64,000 bases of DNA from NCBI GenBank assembly GCA_036635835.1, contig JAVWPP010000001.1, positions 124,001 through 188,000 of the forward strand, given 5' to 3'. The stretch's first letter is position 1; every line of letters starts with the position of its first letter. The translations under genes were made by a program, and so were the position numbers. This document shows positions 62,868 through 64,000 of this stretch, in pieces. The notes under the pieces are model-generated. The model was given only the letters and a program-made list of their open reading frames with translations. It did not search any database and was not told the origin of the DNA. Origin of the DNA: JAVWPP01 sp036635835 (GTDB taxonomy: Bacteria > Bacillota > Clostridia > TANB77 > CAG-465).

Positions 62868-63758
62868 TTATTTTCCTTCTTTCTTTAATGTGTTGATATT
62901 TTTAACCATATATATTGAATATATTGATATTAATAAATTGGTTAAAATTATAATCTTTCCTATTGTTGTTGTGAAAAACATTTTTTTATATTCTGCATTA
63001 TTTAATATAAATGACAATACAACATATATATTTATTATTAGCATTATTATAATAGTTAGTTTATTTTCATTGTTTTTTTCTTTCATTCTTTCTTTTATTT
63101 CATTGAATTCAGCTATTTCTTTTTGATAGTTAGATATTATTTTTATAAAATCTCCTCCATATATATAGCACTGCTGAAATATTGTAATTATATTTGAAAA
63201 TTCAGCTATGTCTATACTTGTTTTTAAAAATTCAAAACACACTGATATGTCTGCGCCTTTTCTTATACTTGAATTAAATTTGGCTATTGATTTGTATGAA
63301 ATTAAATTTGAATTAACTTTATTAAATGCTTTTAATATATCTTTTTCTGCTTTTAAACTATTTTTTAGCGATATTAAAAGTAATGGTATTTCCTGAATAA
63401 ATTTTTCTTTATATTCTTTATTTTTGTACTGAATATATTGATATGGTAAGAATAAAATTAAGAGTGAAATAATTACTGCTAAAGATAAAAAATTGATTGT
63501 TATTTGTATTGTAGCAAAAACTACACAGGCAAGTATTATAGAAATCACTGACATATATAAAATTATTTTTTTGTTTCCAACATTGTCTATGTAATATGTA
63601 ACTTGCTTTTTTATTTTTCTTAGTATTTTTCCTTTTTCAAGTTTTTTTATATATATTTTATTTTTATTTATTAAATTTATTATTTTATTTGTAAAAGCAT
63701 ATTTATATAAATAGTACACTAATACAAATACTATAGGTAGTAATATTATTTTAATCAT
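62868..63758 (-). CDS. TadB/type II secretion F-domain membrane protein
   Basis: The 296-residue product has membrane helices near the N terminus (~3-18), at ~68-105 and at the C terminus (~230-290), and a cytosolic F-domain (~115-225, FIQEIPLLLISLKNSLKAEKDI). This is the TadB-like platform protein of Flp/Tad pili and related systems. It overlaps the ATPase gene by 4 bp. Confidence 0.75.
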   Translation of the reverse strand: MIKIILLPIVFVLVYYLYKYAFTNKIINLINKNKIYIKKLEKGKILRKIKKQVTYYIDNVGNKKIILYMSVISIILACVVFATIQITINFLSLAVIISLLILFLPYQYIQYKNKEYKEKFIQEIPLLLISLKNSLKAEKDILKAFNKVNSNLISYKSIAKFNSSIRKGADISVCFEFLKTSIDIAEFSNIITIFQQCYIYGGDFIKIISNYQKEIAEFNEIKERMKEKNNENKLTIIIMLIINIYVVLSFILNNAEYKKMFFTTTIGKIIILTNLLISIYSIYMVKNINTLKKEGK

Positions 63759-64000
63759 TTATTTTCCTCGTTTAAGTCTAAATATTTATATGTGTCATCT
63801 TTATACTGATACTCAATTTTTACAATTTGTTTTATTTTAAAATTATCCAAATGTATAAGTATATCTAAAGATGATGCAAAAATTTGTTTTAAGAATTCTA
63901 AAGAATATGCTTGCGCTCTATCACTTCTTTTAGCGAGCATTGAAAGTCTATTTATTGTATTGTAAACATCATTTGAGTGAATTGTTCCGTAACCTACATG
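63755..64000 (-). CDS. CpaF/TadA-type secretion ATPase (C-terminal fragment at window edge)
   Basis: The 81 visible codons read from the window edge HVGYGTIHSNDVYNTINRLS and continue with MLAKRSDRAQAYSLEFLKQI. They match the His-box and C-terminal end of VirB11/CpaF ATPases (usually GxxGTxHAN...RLxxL). The Walker motifs lie outside the window. This ATPase powers pilus assembly with the TadB-like protein. Confidence 0.75.
   Translation of the reverse strand, partial: HVGYGTIHSNDVYNTINRLSMLAKRSDRAQAYSLEFLKQIFASSLDILIHLDNFKIKQIVKIEYQYKDDTYKYLDLNEENK

Overview
This is a 64 kb stretch of an AT-rich chromosome from an endospore-forming Clostridia-type Firmicute. The evidence is its low GC content, GGAGG/GGGGG ribosome binding sites, sporulation genes (yabG, spmA, spmB, cwlD), the Firmicutes S10-spc-alpha ribosomal order, DivIVA/SepF, FapR/PlsX, and dacF. 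The gene content would suit an uncultured gut Clostridia lineage, but no 16S rRNA lies in the window and I do not name a genus. Almost every gene is on the minus strand, so the biological order runs from right to left.

Layout in window coordinates. 1-13,557: the S10-spc-alpha ribosomal superoperon, read leftward from a consensus promoter and a structured leader at ~13,320-13,580: rpsJ, rplC, D, W, B, rpsS, rplV, rpsC, rplP, rpmC, rpsQ, rplN, X, E, rpsN, rpsH, rplF, R, rpsE, rplO, secY and a terminator. Next come a second adenylate kinase gene broken by one stop codon, then adk, map, infA, rpmJ and the start of rpsM. rpmD (L30), normally between rpsE and rplO, is absent. 13,764-18,031: rpsT (plus strand), yabG, valS and a small membrane protein. 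18,032-25,895: mutS-mutL-miaA-HlyD-like-sepF-divIVA. 25,969-29,784: fapR-plsX, acpP, and rnc with an Elp3-like radical SAM gene. 29,980-35,363: a membrane protein and the str operon rpsL-rpsG-fusA-tuf. 35,501-39,871: a Cys-rich unknown, a MurE-like ligase, an exported transglutaminase-like protein and prfA. 39,999-42,753: an isolated VirD4/TraG coupling ATPase with two unknown genes. 42,828-49,588: comEA, dacF, cvpA, a DUF5711-like gene, rarA and a split transketolase. 49,722-57,075: rpoC and rpoB, detached from rplJL and from the str operon. 57,531-61,677: a zinc-ribbon protein, spmBA, an FTR-like mini protein, two tRNA-Arg genes, tadA, cwlD and a TIM-barrel gene. 61,667-64,000: ylbF-like, an unknown gene, a TadB-like membrane protein and the end of a CpaF-type ATPase.

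The most interesting signals are in untranslated RNA. (1) In rnc the only good Shine-Dalgarno lies upstream of a perfect 14-bp hairpin, and folding brings it to the start codon; this invites an RNase III autoregulation model. (2) rpoB starts with TTG inside a 10-bp inverted repeat, and the opposite arm overlaps the end of a five-codon leader ORF with its own strong ribosome binding site. (3) The rpsL-rpsG spacer can fold into a three-way junction, a plausible S7 target. (4) The missing rpmD gene is replaced by an internal promoter and hairpin. (5) Promoters are strikingly uniform: near-consensus boxes, nearly always 17 bp apart, and sometimes with the -35 box inside the preceding terminator.

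All calls come from reading the sequence and from family knowledge. No database search or folding computation was run.
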